Assembly: GCF_001277235.1 (NCBI RefSeq) | Contig: NZ_CP012266.1 | Span: forward strand, 1-64,000 | DNA from: Cronobacter dublinensis subsp. dublinensis LMG 23823 | GTDB lineage: Bacteria > Pseudomonadota > Gammaproteobacteria > Enterobacterales > Enterobacteriaceae | Direction: 5' to 3' | DNA: 64,000 bases | Notes under the pieces: model-generated | The model's input: the letters and a program-made list of their open reading frames with translations, nothing else | The model's database searches: none | Told to the model about the DNA's origin: nothing | Position numbers and translations under genes: made by a program | Shown: positions 54,055 through 62,790 of the stretch, in pieces | Layout of the letters: each line of letters starts with the position of its first letter | Position numbering within the stretch: position 1 is the stretch's first letter

Positions 54055-55128
54055 ATGTCACTGACGCGTCTCCTTATCAAAGATTTCCGCAATATTGAAA
54101 ATGCGGATCTCGCGCTCTCTCCTGGTTTCAACTTTCTGGTTGGCGCGAACGGCAGCGGGAAAACCAGCGTGCTGGAAGCGATTTACACGCTGGGCCACGG
54201 ACGCGCGTTTCGCAGCCTGCAAATCGGGCGCGTGATTCGCCACGAACAGGATGCCTTTATTCTTCATGGGCGGCTGCAGGGCGACGAACGCGAAGTCTCG
54301 GTCGGCTTGACGAAAGATCGCAACGGCGACAGCACGGTGCGTATCGACGGTAGCGACGGTCATAAAGTGGCCGAACTGGCGCAACTGATGCCGATGCAAT
54401 TAATTACCCCTGAGGGGTTTACTTTGCTCGGCGGCGGCCCCAAATACAGAAGAGCGTTCCTCGACTGGGGATGCTTCCATAACGAACCGGGCTTTTTTGT
54501 CGCCTGGAGCAACTTAAAGCGCCTGCTCAAACAGCGCAACGCCGCGCTGCGACAGGTGACCCGCTATGAACAACTGCGCCCGTGGGACCGTGAACTGGTT
54601 CCGCTGGCCGAACAGATAAGTCAGTGGCGCGCCAGCTACAGCGAGGCGATCGCCAGCGATATGGCCGATACCTGCGCTCAGTTTTTGCCGGAATTTACGC
54701 TCACCTTTTCTTTCCAGCGCGGCTGGGAGAAAGAGAGCGATTACGCCGACGTGCTGGAGCGCGGCTTTGAACGCGACCGGATGCTGACCTATACCGCGCA
54801 TGGCCCACACAAGGCCGATTTCCGCATTCGCGCCGACGGCGCGCCGGTGGAAGATACGCTGTCGCGCGGGCAGCTCAAGCTCCTGATGTGCGCGCTGCGT
54901 CTGGCGCAGGGTGAGTTTCTCACCCGCGAAAGCGGACGACGCTGTCTTTATCTGATAGATGATTTTGCCTCTGAACTCGACGACGCCCGACGTGGGCTTC
55001 TGGCGCAGCGCCTGAAGGCCACGCAGTCGCAAGTCTTTGTTAGCGCGATTAGCGCCGAACATATTCTCGACATGACGGACAAAAATTCGAAGATGTTCGC
55101 TGTCGATCAGGGTAAAATAACGGATTAA
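54055..55128 (+). CDS. recF: DNA replication and repair protein RecF
   Basis: SMC-like ATPase that loads RecA at gaps with RecO and RecR. The 357 residues have Walker A GANGSGKTSVLEAI (near residue 30), the ABC signature DTLSRGQLKLLM (near 270) and Walker B CLYLIDDFASELDD (near 300). ATG 54055 aligns with E. coli (MSLTRLLIKDFRN). It is followed by gyrB after 28 bp. Confidence 0.98.
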   Translation: MSLTRLLIKDFRNIENADLALSPGFNFLVGANGSGKTSVLEAIYTLGHGRAFRSLQIGRVIRHEQDAFILHGRLQGDEREVSVGLTKDRNGDSTVRIDGSDGHKVAELAQLMPMQLITPEGFTLLGGGPKYRRAFLDWGCFHNEPGFFVAWSNLKRLLKQRNAALRQVTRYEQLRPWDRELVPLAEQISQWRASYSEAIASDMADTCAQFLPEFTLTFSFQRGWEKESDYADVLERGFERDRMLTYTAHGPHKADFRIRADGAPVEDTLSRGQLKLLMCALRLAQGEFLTRESGRRCLYLIDDFASELDDARRGLLAQRLKATQSQVFVSAISAEHILDMTDKNSKMFAVDQGKITD

Positions 55129-55156
55129 CCCAAGTTAAAATGAGCGAGAAACGTTG

Positions 55157-57571
55157 ATGTCGAATTCTTATGACTCCTCCAGTATCAAAGTCCTGAAAGG
55201 GCTGGATGCGGTGCGTAAGCGCCCGGGTATGTATATCGGCGATACGGATGACGGCACCGGTCTGCACCACATGGTATTCGAGGTGGTAGATAACGCTATC
55301 GACGAAGCGCTCGCGGGTCACTGTAAAGATATCGTCGTGACCATCCATGCCGACAACTCTGTCTCGGTATCGGATGACGGGCGCGGCATTCCGACCGGTA
55401 TTCACCCGGAAGAAGGCGTTTCGGCGGCGGAAGTTATCATGACCGTTCTGCACGCGGGCGGTAAATTTGACGATAACTCCTATAAAGTCTCCGGCGGTCT
55501 GCACGGCGTAGGCGTATCCGTAGTGAACGCCCTGTCGCAGAAACTGGAACTGGTGATTCGCCGCGAAGGCAAGATCCACCAGCAGACTTACGTGCACGGC
55601 GTGCCGCAAGCGCCACTGGCCGTGACCGGCGATACCGAACAGACCGGTACGCAGGTTCGCTTCTGGCCAAGCCACGAAACCTTTACCAACGTCACTGAAT
55701 TTGAATATGAAATCCTGGCGAAGCGCCTGCGCGAGCTCTCGTTCCTGAACTCCGGCGTCTCGATTCGTCTTGTGGATAAACGCGACGGCAAACAGGATCA
55801 CTTCCATTACGAAGGCGGCATCAAGGCGTTTGTTGAGTACCTCAACAAGAACAAAACGCCTATCCACCCGAACATTTTCTATTTCTCCACCGAGAAAGAT
55901 GGTATTGGCGTGGAAGTGGCGCTGCAGTGGAATGACGGTTTCCAGGAAAACATCTACTGCTTTACCAACAACATTCCGCAGCGCGACGGCGGTACGCACC
56001 TCGCGGGTTTCCGCGCAGCGATGACCCGTACGCTGAACGCGTATATGGATAAAGAAGGCTACAGCAAAAAAGCGAAAGTCAGCGCCACCGGCGATGATGC
56101 GCGCGAAGGGCTGATTGCCGTGGTATCCGTGAAAGTGCCGGACCCGAAATTCTCCTCCCAGACCAAAGACAAACTGGTCTCCTCCGAGGTGAAATCGGCG
56201 GTTGAGCAACAGATGAACGAACTGCTGGCGGAATACCTGCTGGAGAACCCGTCTGATGCGAAAATCGTGGTCGGCAAAATTATCGACGCCGCGCGCGCCC
56301 GTGAAGCGGCACGCAAAGCCCGTGAGATGACCCGTCGTAAAGGCGCGCTGGATCTCGCCGGCCTGCCGGGCAAGCTAGCGGATTGCCAGGAGCGCGACCC
56401 GGCTCACTCTGAACTCTACCTGGTGGAAGGGGACTCCGCGGGCGGTTCTGCAAAACAGGGCCGTAACCGTAAGAATCAGGCGATCCTGCCGCTGAAAGGG
56501 AAAATCCTGAACGTGGAGAAAGCGCGCTTTGACAAAATGCTCTCTTCCCAGGAAGTCGCGACGCTGATTACCGCGCTTGGCTGCGGCATCGGCCGTGACG
56601 AATACAACCCGGATAAGCTGCGCTATCACAGCATCATCATCATGACCGATGCGGACGTCGACGGCTCGCACATCCGTACGCTGCTGTTGACCTTCTTCTA
56701 TCGTCAGATGCCGGAAATCATCGAGCGCGGCCACGTCTATATCGCTCAGCCGCCGCTGTATAAAGTGAAGAAAGGCAAGCAGGAACAGTATATTAAAGAC
56801 GACGAGGCGATGGATCAGTATCAGATAGCCATCGCGCTGGACGGCGCGACGCTGCATACGAATGCGAGCGCGCCAGCTATCGCCGGCGAAGTGCTGGAGA
56901 AACTGGTGTCTGAGTACAACGGCGCGCAGAAGATGATCAACCGTATGGAGCGTCGCTACCCGCGCGCGCTGCTGAAAGAGCTGGTCTATCAGCCGACGCT
57001 GACGGAAGAGACGCTGGCCGATGAAGCGAACGTGACCCGCTGGGTTTCCGCGCTTATCACCACGCTCAATGAAAACGAGCAGCATGGCAGCGTCTGGAAA
57101 TACGACATCCGCGAAAACGCCGAAACGCGTCGTTTCGAGCCGGTAGTGCGCGTGCGTACCCACGGCGTCGACACCGATTACGTGCTTGATCACGAGTTCG
57201 TGACCGGCGGCGAATACCGTCGTCTCTGCACGCTCGGCGAGAAGCTGCGCGGCCTGATTGAAGAAGATGCGTTTATCGAGCGCGGCGAACGTCGTCAGCC
57301 GGTGGCGAGCTTCGAGCAGGCGCTGGACTGGCTGGTGAAAGAGTCCCGTCGTGGTCTCGCTATCCAGCGTTATAAAGGTCTCGGCGAGATGAACCCGGAG
57401 CAGCTTTGGGAAACCACAATGGATCCGGAAAGCCGTCGTATGCTGCGCGTCACCGTCAAAGACGCGATTGCCGCCGACCAGCTTTTCACCACGCTGATGG
57501 GCGATGCCGTTGAGCCGCGCCGCGCCTTTATCGAAGAAAACGCCCTGAAAGCGGCGAATATCGATATCTGA
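55157..57571 (+). CDS. gyrB: DNA gyrase subunit B
   Basis: ATPase subunit of gyrase. From ATG 55157 (MSNSYDSSSIKVLKGLDAVRKRPG) the protein has 804 residues, the E. coli length. GHKL ATP-binding motifs: EVVDNAIDEALAG, DDGRGIP and GLHGVGVSVVNAL in the first 120 residues; Toprim metal site EGDSAGGSAKQGRNRKNQAI (near 424) and DADVDGSHIRTLL (near 498). An in-frame TTG directly upstream is not needed. A terminator-like hairpin follows. Confidence 0.98.
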   Translation: MSNSYDSSSIKVLKGLDAVRKRPGMYIGDTDDGTGLHHMVFEVVDNAIDEALAGHCKDIVVTIHADNSVSVSDDGRGIPTGIHPEEGVSAAEVIMTVLHAGGKFDDNSYKVSGGLHGVGVSVVNALSQKLELVIRREGKIHQQTYVHGVPQAPLAVTGDTEQTGTQVRFWPSHETFTNVTEFEYEILAKRLRELSFLNSGVSIRLVDKRDGKQDHFHYEGGIKAFVEYLNKNKTPIHPNIFYFSTEKDGIGVEVALQWNDGFQENIYCFTNNIPQRDGGTHLAGFRAAMTRTLNAYMDKEGYSKKAKVSATGDDAREGLIAVVSVKVPDPKFSSQTKDKLVSSEVKSAVEQQMNELLAEYLLENPSDAKIVVGKIIDAARAREAARKAREMTRRKGALDLAGLPGKLADCQERDPAHSELYLVEGDSAGGSAKQGRNRKNQAILPLKGKILNVEKARFDKMLSSQEVATLITALGCGIGRDEYNPDKLRYHSIIIMTDADVDGSHIRTLLLTFFYRQMPEIIERGHVYIAQPPLYKVKKGKQEQYIKDDEAMDQYQIAIALDGATLHTNASAPAIAGEVLEKLVSEYNGAQKMINRMERRYPRALLKELVYQPTLTEETLADEANVTRWVSALITTLNENEQHGSVWKYDIRENAETRRFEPVVRVRTHGVDTDYVLDHEFVTGGEYRRLCTLGEKLRGLIEEDAFIERGERRQPVASFEQALDWLVKESRRGLAIQRYKGLGEMNPEQLWETTMDPESRRMLRVTVKDAIAADQLFTTLMGDAVEPRRAFIEENALKAANIDI

Positions 57572-57891
57572 TAACGCCTGATGGCGGGTAGCGCGTTGCT
57601 GACCCGCCTGGCGTACGACGCAGAATGTCGTTTTGTAAGGTGGGTGCGTGCAGCGTACCCACCTTTTCTTTTAATCATCCCTGACGGCGGGGGGCGCTTT
57701 GCTTATCCGGCCTGCATGCGACGTAGAATGTTATGTCGTAGAGAATAAGCGCAGCGCATCCACCCTGACATGCGCCTGCATTAACCGGCATTTTCCCTGC
57801 GGATCCATCCCCTTTTCTCGCCCCGGCTGCTACTGTTTTTTGAGCAGAATCGCGTTAGCATGCCAAAAGGCTTATTTATGCAGGGGAACTC
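57572..57891. other. gyrB-yidA intergenic region with terminator and REP-like units
   Basis: About 320 bp. A strong hairpin AAGGTGGGT / ACCCACCTT (57637-57645 with 57657-57665) and T-rich tail probably ends gyrB. REP-like G+C-rich palindromes lie on both sides (for example GGCGGGTAGCG...CCCGCC near 57583 and GACGGCGGGG...TATCCGGCC near 57680). yidB, found here in E. coli, is absent. CAGGGGAACTC before 57892 is the yidA RBS. Confidence 0.6.
57637..57672 (+). terminator. gyrB terminator
   Basis: Nine-bp stem AAGGTGGGT / ACCCACCTT with an 11-base loop, then TTCTTTT. Confidence 0.7.
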
Positions 57892-58704
57892 ATGGCTATC
57901 AAACTTATCGCAATCGACATGGATGGCACTTTACTGCTACCCGATCACACCATTTCACCGGGCGTGAAAAACGCCATCGCCGCGGCTCGTGAACAGGGCA
58001 TCAACGTAGTGCTGACCACTGGACGTCCTTATGCTGGCGTGGAGAGCTATCTGCGCGAGCTGCAGATGGATAAACCCGGCGATTACTGCATCACCTATAA
58101 CGGCGCGCTGGTGCAAAAGGCGAGCGACGGTAGCACCGTGGCGCAAACCCCGCTTAACTATGACGATTACCGCTATCTGGAGCAGCTCTCCCGCGAAGTC
58201 GGCTCGCACTTCCACGCGCTGGACCGCACCACGCTCTACACCGCGAACCGCGATATCAGCCGCTATACCGTTCATGAATCTTTTGTCGCCACTATTCCGC
58301 TGGTGTTCTGTGAGGCGGAAAAAATGGACCCGAACATGACCTTCCTGAAGGTGATGATGATTGACGAGCCGGACATCCTCGATAAAGCCATCACGCGCAT
58401 TCCGCAGGAAGTGAAAGAGAAATATACGGTGCTGAAAAGCGCGCCGTACTTCCTGGAAATTCTTGATAAACGCGTTACCAAAGGCACCGGCGTCAAATCA
58501 CTGGCTGAGGTCTTAAACATTCAGCCGGAAGAGGTGATGGCGATAGGGGACCAGGAAAATGACATTGCGATGCTGGAGTATGCGGGCATCGGCGTGGCGA
58601 TGGAAAATGCCATCGATGCCGTGAAAGAGGCCGCCAACGTCGTGACCCGCTCGAACCTGGAAGATGGCGTCGCATACGCTATTGAGAAATTCGCACTGCG
58701 TTAA
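57892..58704 (+). CDS. yidA: HAD-superfamily sugar phosphatase YidA
   Basis: Cof-type haloacid-dehalogenase phosphatase; the E. coli enzyme acts on small phosphosugars such as erythrose-4-phosphate. The 270 residues show motif I IAIDMDGTLL (nucleophile Asp at residue 9), motif II LTTGRPYAG, a C2-type cap domain, and motif IV AIGDQENDIAMLEYAG (near 215). RBS CAGGGGAACTC precedes ATG 57892. Confidence 0.95.
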   Translation: MAIKLIAIDMDGTLLLPDHTISPGVKNAIAAAREQGINVVLTTGRPYAGVESYLRELQMDKPGDYCITYNGALVQKASDGSTVAQTPLNYDDYRYLEQLSREVGSHFHALDRTTLYTANRDISRYTVHESFVATIPLVFCEAEKMDPNMTFLKVMMIDEPDILDKAITRIPQEVKEKYTVLKSAPYFLEILDKRVTKGTGVKSLAEVLNIQPEEVMAIGDQENDIAMLEYAGIGVAMENAIDAVKEAANVVTRSNLEDGVAYAIEKFALR

Positions 58705-59220
58705 CAGGGTGACGCGCCGCACGTTAATCGGCGGACGGCGCGTCAGAAATGTAAACATTAACAACGTGATACAGAGCGTTAATACGCATCAGAACAGGGT
58801 ACTTCGCAGCAGTTTCATGGCTTTCTTCTTTCTGCCTCACCACATTTTGCATTTCTGCTGACCGCAGGAGGCAAAAAGCCTCAAGCGCCGCCGCCATTAT
58901 AAATCGCCTTTTCTGCGCTAACCTATCGAAACCCTACGGGCGTTTTGCTGAATCTTTGCGCCTTTTCCCTGCTGCCTTTCTGTCATTCGCGTTATTTCCT
59001 ACCATTATCAGCTCACTTGATGAATCCCGCTCAGCTATCACTCCCGATATATCCTTTTGTCGTTTTTGTGATCTAAATTGTAGTACAACGAATATAGATT
59101 GTACTACATTGAACCCATCAGCACGGCCACCCGCGTCACGGTTGTACTTCAAAAATGCGGCGAAATTCGGCGGTCAGGGTAAAGTAAGCGAAGAAACCTC
59201 GCGTGAAAGGAACCCAAAGC
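58705..59220. promoter_or_regulatory. yidA-dgoR intergenic and dgo control region
   Basis: Some 516 bp. A GACGCGCC/GGCGCGTC stem lies just after yidA (58711-58745) and may end it. The next 300 bp hold no gene that I can support; yidX, found here in E. coli, is missing. The right part contains two DgoR operators (listed separately). TGAAAGGAACCC is the dgoR RBS. Confidence 0.55.
59078..59109. promoter_or_regulatory. pair of DgoR operators
   Basis: TTGTAGTACAA (59078-59088) and TTGTACTACAT (59099-59109): two copies of the TTGTA(G/C)TACA(A/T) site described for E. coli DgoR, spaced by two helical turns. DgoR represses the operon until a D-galactonate pathway effector binds. Confidence 0.8.
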
Positions 59221-59904
59221 ATGACCAAAACCGACCGCATCATCGTTACGCTGGGCCGCCAGATTGTCGGCGGGAAATATGTACCGGGCGCCGCGCTCCC
59301 CGCCGAAGCGGAGCTGTGTGAAGAGTTTGAAACCTCGCGCAATATCATCCGCGAGGTATATCGCTCGCTGATGGCGAAGCGGCTGATAGAGATGAAACGC
59401 TATCGCGGGGCCTTTGTTGCGCCGCGTAACCAGTGGAACTACCTCGACACCGAGGTGTTGCAGTGGGTGCTGGAGCACGACGACGACCCGCGTCTTATCG
59501 CCTCTATGAGCGAAGTGCGCAATCTGGTCGAACCCGCCATTGCCCGCTGGGCGGCGGAGCGCGCCACCTCAAACGATCTGGCGCGCATTGAGGCGGCGCT
59601 CAACGACATGATTGCCAACAACCAGGATCGTGACGCGTTTAACGAAGCAGACATCCGCTATCACGAAGCGGTGCTGGAGGCGGTGCACAACCCGGTGTTG
59701 CAACAGCTCAGCGTGGCTATCAGCTCTTTGCAACGGGCCGTGTTTGAGCGCACCTGGATGGGCGATGAGGCCAACATGCCGAAAACGCTCCAGGAACATA
59801 AGGCGCTGTTCGATGCGATACGGCATCAGGATGGCGAGGCGGCGGAGCAGGCGGCGTTAACCATGATCGCAAGCTCCACAAAAAGGCTTAAGGAAATCAC
59901 ATGA
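59221..59904 (+). CDS. dgoR: GntR/FadR-family repressor of the D-galactonate operon
   Basis: Transcriptional repressor. From ATG 59221 the protein has 227 residues: an N-terminal winged helix-turn-helix (about 1-70, LPAEAELCEEFETSRNIIREVYRSL) and an FCD effector domain with metal-binding His/Asp residues (EVRNLVEPAIARWAAE, DIRYHEAVLEAVHNPVLQ). A GTG at 59203 would add six residues not seen in E. coli. It binds the operators just upstream. ATGA overlap with dgoK. Confidence 0.95.
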   Translation: MTKTDRIIVTLGRQIVGGKYVPGAALPAEAELCEEFETSRNIIREVYRSLMAKRLIEMKRYRGAFVAPRNQWNYLDTEVLQWVLEHDDDPRLIASMSEVRNLVEPAIARWAAERATSNDLARIEAALNDMIANNQDRDAFNEADIRYHEAVLEAVHNPVLQQLSVAISSLQRAVFERTWMGDEANMPKTLQEHKALFDAIRHQDGEAAEQAALTMIASSTKRLKEIT

Positions 59905-60785
59905 CATCTCGCTACATCGCTATCGACTGGGGTTCCACGAATCTTCGCGCCTGGCTTTTTCAGGACGAGCAATGCCTGGAGAGCAGGCAATCGGAGGCGG
60001 GCGTCACCCGCCTTAACGGCAGAACCCCCGACGCGGTGTTAGCGCAGGTGACCGAAGGCTGGCGCGACGCCACCACGCCCGTCGTCATGGCCGGGATGGT
60101 GGGCAGCAACGCGGGCTGGATCATCGCTCCTTATCTCCCTTGCCCGGCGCGTTTCGCCGATATCGCCAGCCAGCTCACCACCGTCGCGCCCGACGTTTTT
60201 ATCATTCCCGGTCTGTGCGTGACGCGTGACGATAACCTCAACGTCATGCGTGGCGAAGAAACCCAACTGCTGGGTGCCCGCGAACTTGCCCCCGCGCCGC
60301 TCTATATTATGCCCGGCACGCACTGCAAATGGGTGCAGGCCGATAACGCGCAGGTCAGCGACTTTCGCACCGTCATGACCGGCGAACTGCACCATCTTCT
60401 CTTGACCCATTCGCTTATCGGCGCGGGCCTGCCTGAACAGCAGCCGGACGCCGACGCCTTTCAGGCGGGCCTTGAGCAGGGCGTGGCTACCGATGCGCCG
60501 CTGGCGCGCCTGTTCGAAGTGCGCGCCGCCCATGTCCTGGGCACGCTTGCGCGCGAACACGTCTCTGAATTCCTTTCCGGGTTGCTGATTGGCAATGAAG
60601 TGGCAAGCCAGGTTCGCCACTGGCAGCCAGACCGCAAGCAACCTCTCACGCTGGTCGCCAGTCCTTCGCTTGCGAGCCGTTACCAGCACGCGCTGACGCT
60701 GCTGGGGTACACGGCCCGGACGCTTGAGGGCGACCACGCATTTCAGGCAGGCATAAGGAGTCTCGCTCATGCAGTGGCACACTGA
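59901..60785 (+). CDS. dgoK: 2-dehydro-3-deoxygalactonokinase
   Basis: Phosphorylates 2-dehydro-3-deoxy-D-galactonate (KDGal) with ATP. The 294 residues start MTSRYIAIDWGSTNLRAWLF, the ASKHA-type phosphate loop, and contain VMAGMVGSNAGW near residue 62 and MPGTHCKWVQ near 135. It overlaps dgoR by four bases and dgoA by 17. Confidence 0.95.
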   Translation: MTSRYIAIDWGSTNLRAWLFQDEQCLESRQSEAGVTRLNGRTPDAVLAQVTEGWRDATTPVVMAGMVGSNAGWIIAPYLPCPARFADIASQLTTVAPDVFIIPGLCVTRDDNLNVMRGEETQLLGARELAPAPLYIMPGTHCKWVQADNAQVSDFRTVMTGELHHLLLTHSLIGAGLPEQQPDADAFQAGLEQGVATDAPLARLFEVRAAHVLGTLAREHVSEFLSGLLIGNEVASQVRHWQPDRKQPLTLVASPSLASRYQHALTLLGYTARTLEGDHAFQAGIRSLAHAVAH

Positions 60786-61386
60786 TCTCCCTCTTATCGC
60801 AATCTTACGTGGCATTACCCCGCCGGAAGCTGAAGCGCATGTCGCCGCGGTGCTCGACGCTGGTTTTGACGCGGTAGAGGTCCCGCTTAACTCGCCGCAG
60901 TGGCAGGAGAGCTTGCCGATGCTGGTGAAGGCATTCGGCGAGCGTGCGCTGATTGGCGCGGGCACGGTGCTGAAGCCGGAGCAGGTCGACGAGCTGGCGC
61001 AAATGGGCTGCAAGCTTATCGTCACACCGAACATTCAGCCTGACGTCATCAAACGCGCGGTGGGTTACGGCATGACCGTCTGCCCCGGCTGCGCCACGGC
61101 GACCGAGGCGTTCACCGCCATTGAGGCAGGCGCGCAGGCGCTGAAAATCTTCCCGTCCGCCGCCTTCGGCCCTGATTACATCAAAGCGTTAAAAGCCGTA
61201 CTGCCGCCGGACATCCCGGTCTTCGCGGTCGGCGGCGTCACGCCGGAAAACCTGGCGGTGTGGCTGAAAGCGGGCTGCGTGGGCGCCGGGCTTGGCAGCG
61301 ATCTTTACCGCGCCGGACAGCCGGTTGAGCGCACGGCCGCGCAGGCGAAAGCATTTGTTAAGGCGTATCGAGAGGCAGTGCAATGA
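60769..61386 (+). CDS. dgoA: 2-dehydro-3-deoxy-6-phosphogalactonate aldolase
   Basis: Class I aldolase that splits 6-phospho-KDGal to pyruvate and glyceraldehyde-3-phosphate. The 205 residues follow the KDPG-aldolase barrel: LIAILRGITPPEAE, the Glu in VEVPLNSP, GAGTVL, and the Schiff-base Lys in LKIFPSAAFGPDYIKALKAVLP (near residue 126). Overlaps both neighbours, so translation is coupled. Confidence 0.95.
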   Translation: MQWHTDLPLIAILRGITPPEAEAHVAAVLDAGFDAVEVPLNSPQWQESLPMLVKAFGERALIGAGTVLKPEQVDELAQMGCKLIVTPNIQPDVIKRAVGYGMTVCPGCATATEAFTAIEAGAQALKIFPSAAFGPDYIKALKAVLPPDIPVFAVGGVTPENLAVWLKAGCVGAGLGSDLYRAGQPVERTAAQAKAFVKAYREAVQ

Positions 61387-62531
61387 AAATTACCAAACTA
61401 ACGACGTACCGTTTACCGCCCCGCTGGATGTTTCTCAAGATTGAGACGGATGAAGGCGTGGTCGGATGGGGCGAGCCGGTTATTGAGGGGCGTGCCCGCA
61501 CGGTCGAGGCGGCGGTGCATGAGCTTGGCGAATACCTGATTGGCCAGGATCCGGCCCGCATCAACGACTTATGGCAGGTGATGTATCGCGGCGGTTTCTA
61601 TCGCGGCGGCCCCATTCTGATGAGCGCCATCGCGGGTATCGACCAGGCGCTGTGGGATATTAAAGGTAAAGTGCTGAACGCGCCGGTCTGGCAGCTGATG
61701 GGCGGCCTGGTGCGCGACAAAATTAAAGCCTACAGCTGGGTTGGCGGCGACCGTCCGGCGGAAGTGATCGCCGGTATTAAAACGCTGCGCCAGATAGGTT
61801 TCGACACCTTTAAATTAAATGGCTGCGAAGAGTTAGGGATTATTGATGACTCGCGCAAAGTGGACGCCGCGGTAAATACCGTTGCGCAGATCCGTGAGGA
61901 ATTTGGCAGCGAAATCGAGTTCGGTCTGGATTTCCACGGACGCGTCAGCGCGCCAATGGCGAAAATATTAATTAAAGAACTTGAACCTTATCGTCCTTTA
62001 TTTATTGAAGAGCCGGTATTAGCCGAGCAGGCGGAATATTATCCGCGTCTCGCCGCGCAAACGCATATTCCGATCGCGGCAGGCGAACGCATGTTCTCGC
62101 GCTTTGAATTTAAACGCGTGCTCGAAGCAGGCGGCCTCGCCATTCTCCAGCCCGATTTATCGCACGCGGGCGGTATTACCGAATGCGCGAAAATCGCCGC
62201 GATGGCGGAAGCCTATGACGTTGGCCTCGCGCCGCACTGCCCGTTGGGCCCTGTTGCCCTGGCGGCCTGCCTGCATGTGGATTTCATCTCGCGCAACGCG
62301 GTATTCCAGGAGCAGAGCATGGGCATCCACTATAACCAGGGCGCAGAGCTGCTTGATTTCGTTAAAAATAAAGACGATTTCAAAATGGAAGGCGGCTACT
62401 TCCAGCCGTTGATGAAGCCGGGCCTGGGTGTCGAGATCGATGAAGAGCAGGTCGTTGAGCGCAGCAAACAGTGCGCAGACTGGCGTAATCCTTTGTGGCG
62501 GCATGCCGATGGCTCCGTCGCCGAATGGTAA
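61383..62531 (+). CDS. dgoD: D-galactonate dehydratase
   Basis: Mg-dependent enolase-superfamily enzyme that converts D-galactonate to KDGal. The 382 residues match E. coli in length. Metal ligands are visible in FGLDFHGR (Asp near 183), FIEEPV (Glu near 209) and AAGERM (Glu near 235), with the catalytic His in LAPHCPLGP (near 285). ATGA overlap with dgoA. A REP-like unit lies between it and dgoT. Confidence 0.96.
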   Translation: MKITKLTTYRLPPRWMFLKIETDEGVVGWGEPVIEGRARTVEAAVHELGEYLIGQDPARINDLWQVMYRGGFYRGGPILMSAIAGIDQALWDIKGKVLNAPVWQLMGGLVRDKIKAYSWVGGDRPAEVIAGIKTLRQIGFDTFKLNGCEELGIIDDSRKVDAAVNTVAQIREEFGSEIEFGLDFHGRVSAPMAKILIKELEPYRPLFIEEPVLAEQAEYYPRLAAQTHIPIAAGERMFSRFEFKRVLEAGGLAILQPDLSHAGGITECAKIAAMAEAYDVGLAPHCPLGPVALAACLHVDFISRNAVFQEQSMGIHYNQGAELLDFVKNKDDFKMEGGYFQPLMKPGLGVEIDEEQVVERSKQCADWRNPLWRHADGSVAEW

Positions 62532-62673
62532 TGCCCGTCCTATTTCGCGCTGCAACGGCGTTGGCTGCGTTAATTCGCCGTCTTGTTGCAATACGAACTA
62601 TTCAGGACATCGCGCGTTATTACCACGTGAATATTTAGCGCGCTGCGCGTAATCATTAAATAAAAAGTCTGTT

Positions 62674-62704
62674 GTAGGCCCGGTCAGCGACGCGCCGCCG
62701 GGCG
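62674..62704. repeat. REP-like unit between dgoD and dgoT
   Basis: GTAGGCCCGG...CCGCCGGGCGG palindrome, the same type as the second unit between pstS and pstC. Confidence 0.6.
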
Positions 62705-62790
62705 GTAAACCCAATATAAAAACACACCCTCTGTATTTTACAGGGCATGGTGAGGTGCCTCGCTATGCCTTATTCTGGAGACAGAACGTG